DNA of 6,861 nucleotides from Dehalococcoidia bacterium (GTDB taxonomy: Bacteria > Chloroflexota > Dehalococcoidia > SZUA-161): positions 1 through 6,861 of the forward strand of contig JACUUS010000121.1 in NCBI GenBank assembly GCA_014859215.1. The letters run 5' to 3'. The notes under the pieces were generated by a model. The model saw only the letters and a program-made list of their open reading frames with translations, did no database searches and was not told the DNA's origin. A program made the translations under genes and the position numbers. Of this stretch, positions 5,529-6,861 are shown one piece after another (the stretch's first letter is position 1; each line of letters begins with the position of its first letter).

Positions 5529-6458
5529 GTGTATTTCCTTTCCGAAGAAGAAAAAAGAATGCTCGTCAGGAGACTGCTGCCTGAAGCGCGGGCAAGGGGA
5601 GTAGCTGAAGAGCTCCGAGGATGGAACTGGGACAAGCCGCCGCTCAGCCCCGTATATGCCGGCAGGCTAGGCATATACGAGATCGCGGGCAAGTACTGCC
5701 CGACGAGCCGTGATGTTTACCTGCGGCGGGTCCTGGGAGTCAACAGGTCTCCCAGCCCGAAGATGACCGAGGGAGGGATCCTTCACAGGACGCTGTGCCG
5801 CATCATCGTCGAATCCAAGCGGGCTATCTACAATCACGGACGGGACTGCCTGGACGAACTGAAGGCGCTGGCCTGTCCGTCCGCAGGCGGCGTGCCCCGG
5901 GTTGAGCCGGGCGCAGATGCGTCCGCCCTCCCGGATGCGGCGGAAACAGGCCGGAAAGTAGAAGCACTCTGGGAGTTCGAGCACCGCCGCATCGTCAACC
6001 GCGTGCATGAGATACTATCCACTCAGCCGCACGCCGGCCCGGATTCGCTGGCCGCCCTCGCTCTCCCGGTAACGGTAGAGCAGCGCCTCAACGGCGGCTT
6101 CCTGGGACTCAGCCCCCACCTGGCCGCCGATGCGTTCAACTTCTCGGAGCCGATGCTGGTGGACGTCAAATTCGGCGGGCCCGAGAGATTCCACCGCCTC
6201 GCCACTACAGGGTACGCCCTGGTTATGGAAAGCCTTTACGAGTACCCCATCAACATCGGCTGCGTGGTCTACGTATCGTTCAAGAACAACAGCCTCGGCA
6301 TCGAGCGCGATTTCCACGTGATAGACGATGAGCTGAGGCAGTGGTTCATAGAGGAGCGTGACGAGAGGATGAGGATGGTTGAGGAGGAGATCGACCCCGG
6401 CCTGGCCGGCGAGTGCCCGGAGGACTGCTACTGCTGGAAGGAGTGCTATCCTGAATGA
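5529..6458 (+). CDS. csa1: Csa1, Cas4-family nuclease of the adaptation module
   Basis: This 309-residue protein belongs to the Csa1 family, a branch of Cas4 best known from archaeal type I-A loci, where it works with Cas1, Cas2 and Cas4 in spacer capture. The N-terminus is highly characteristic: YFLSEEEKRMLVRRLLPEAR, then EELRGWNWDKPPLSP and EIAGKYCPTSRDVYLRRVLGV. Predicted Fe-S ligands are C57 and the C-terminal cluster C296, C300, C302, C306. Nuclease core residues are H86 (GGILHRT), D201 (LAADAF) and D212-x-K214 (MLVDVKFG), preceded by EQRLNGGFLGLSPHL. A Pro/Gly/Ala-rich stretch (about 117-137) interrupts the helical region and looks like a variable insert. Start: GTG 5529, with GAGGA four bases before it, which agrees with the family's N-terminus. 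The gene begins 19 bases after csm3 but is much more GC-rich. It ends 236 bases before the first CRISPR repeat. Confidence 0.94.
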   Translation: MYFLSEEEKRMLVRRLLPEARARGVAEELRGWNWDKPPLSPVYAGRLGIYEIAGKYCPTSRDVYLRRVLGVNRSPSPKMTEGGILHRTLCRIIVESKRAIYNHGRDCLDELKALACPSAGGVPRVEPGADASALPDAAETGRKVEALWEFEHRRIVNRVHEILSTQPHAGPDSLAALALPVTVEQRLNGGFLGLSPHLAADAFNFSEPMLVDVKFGGPERFHRLATTGYALVMESLYEYPINIGCVVYVSFKNNSLGIERDFHVIDDELRQWFIEERDERMRMVEEEIDPGLAGECPEDCYCWKECYPE

Positions 6459-6694
6459 GGAAAGGGGGTAATTTTCGCAAATGCCCGCAGTCGACCCGGA
6501 TGAAGGAACCCCCGGCTGCCGTAAATGCCCGGATGCGGGAGGTGTGGCGATTGTTTCGAGCGCCCCGGCGGTTCGCAAAAGGGACGTGTTTTCACGCAGA
6601 AAATGGTTTGCGAAAACCGGCGGCGCGCCCGGTCGGCGTCCCGAAGCTGGATTTTGCCGTCCCGGGTATAGTCCCAGCTTCAGGGCTACCGGGG
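6459..6694 (+). promoter_or_regulatory. Probable CRISPR leader, no gene
   Basis: This is a 236-base non-coding stretch between the csa1 stop and the first repeat. Frames that cross it also run through the repeats and are not credible genes. It contains TTCGCAAA at 6474-6481 and 6572-6579 and its reverse complement at 6607-6614, the last inside a small GGTTT/AAACC hairpin (6605-6618). TTTTCGCAAA (6472-6481) is a perfect 10-bp inverted match to 6607-6616. A larger inverted repeat lies just before the array. A TATAGT at 6667-6672 resembles a -10 box, but no good -35 lies at the right distance. Position and regulatory-like symmetry suggest a leader. If the array is read from the other strand, this is the trailer end instead. 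Confidence 0.5.
6643..6681 (+). repeat. Inverted repeat immediately before the array
   Basis: GAAGCTGG (6643-6650) and CCAGCTTC (6674-6681) are perfect 8-bp inverted repeats separated by 23 bases. Pairing resumes for two more bases after one mismatch (6640-6641 with 6683-6684). The second arm ends 13 bases before the first repeat. No U-run follows on either strand. It could be a protein site at the integration end of the leader. Confidence 0.5.
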
Positions 6695-6861
6695 GTTTCA
6701 ACGCACGATCCGGAGGATAGGATACTGAAAGGTGCTGTGCGCCCAGGTATACCGATCTCTTTGAGCGCGTTTCAACGCACGATCCGGAGGATAGGATACT
6801 GAAAGACAGAGAGAATGCAGCTCGCCAGTTTTCTTGATAACATGTTTCAACGCACGATCCG
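6695..6861. CRISPR. CRISPR array start: 37-nt repeats, two complete spacers, continues beyond the window
   Basis: Two identical 37-base repeats lie at 6695-6731 and 6769-6805. A third begins at 6844 and is cut at the window end after 18 matching bases. Spacers are 6732-6768 (37 nt) and 6806-6843 (38 nt) and are unrelated to each other. Each repeat begins GTTTCAACGCACG and ends GGATACTGAAAG. Its ends carry the short inverted repeat TTTCA/TGAAA, and ATCC can pair with GGAT in the middle. Read on the + strand, the last eight bases would give a crRNA handle ACTGAAAG, like handles of cyanobacterial I-D/III repeats. Read on the - strand the handle would be GTTGAAAC, close to the common ATTGAAAC. 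The strand is therefore left open, although the cas operon ending just upstream favours +. Neither spacer matches anything I can see in this window. Confidence 0.97.

Noticed and set aside
6667..6672. TATAGT as the -10 box of an array promoter
   Set aside because: The bases 16-18 upstream (AAGCTG/AGCTGG) do not resemble a -35 element and there is no extended -10 TGn, so a promoter cannot be supported by this alone.
6015..6701. 228-codon open frame on the - strand over csa1 and the leader
   Set aside because: It is antisense to csa1, whose family identity is certain, it reaches into the first CRISPR repeat, and it has no recognisable domain.
6455..6802. 115-codon + strand frame from the csa1 stop into the array
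   Set aside because: It reads through the leader, a repeat and a spacer, so it is an accident of GC-rich non-coding DNA.

Overview
This window holds the effector module, part of the adaptation module and the start of the array of a CRISPR-Cas locus. All genes are on the + strand. The organism looks like a moderately GC-rich prokaryote with strong Shine-Dalgarno sites and frequent AGG/AGA arginine codons. A thermophilic Firmicutes-like bacterium (Moorella/Desulfotomaculum type) or an archaeon would fit, but the window contains no phylogenetic marker, so this is a weak inference.

Layout: (1) bases 2-214, the 3' end of an unrecognised gene; (2) 236-685, a small SWIM zinc-finger protein; (3) 732-995, cas2; (4) 996-1208, a GC-rich intergenic stretch with two hairpins; (5) 1209-1853, cas4; (6) 1878-5509, a tight four-gene type III effector operon: a Cas10-like large subunit, a Cas5/Csm4-like RAMP protein, a 118-aa candidate small subunit, and a Csm3-like Cas7; (7) 5529-6458, csa1, a second Cas4-family nuclease; (8) 6459-6694, a non-coding probable leader; (9) 6695 to the window end, a CRISPR array with 37-nt repeats and spacers of 37 and 38 nt.

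The effector is the most interesting part. The Cas10-like protein keeps an N-terminal HD nuclease motif and a CxxC...CxxC zinc finger, but it has no GGDD motif where the cyclase palm should be. No CARF-domain or Csm6-type gene is present. The single Csm3-like Cas7 keeps the Asp that cuts target RNA in characterised Csm3 proteins (D31 here, aligned by eye with D33 of Streptococcus thermophilus Csm3). There is no second Cas7 (Csm5/Cmr6-like) and no Cas6. The prediction is a reduced type III complex that cuts target RNA through Cas7 and DNA through the Cas10 HD domain, without cyclic oligoadenylate signalling. By gene content it is closest to the reduced type III variants (III-F and similar), but the subtype cannot be fixed by reading alone.

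The adaptation genes are split around the effector: cas2 and cas4 before it, csa1 after it, and no cas1 in the window. cas4 and csa1 are visibly more GC-rich (63-68% in hand-counted 60-base lines) than the effector genes (45-52%). This fits a mosaic in which an effector cassette of different origin sits inside an older cas2-cas4-csa1 adaptation neighbourhood.
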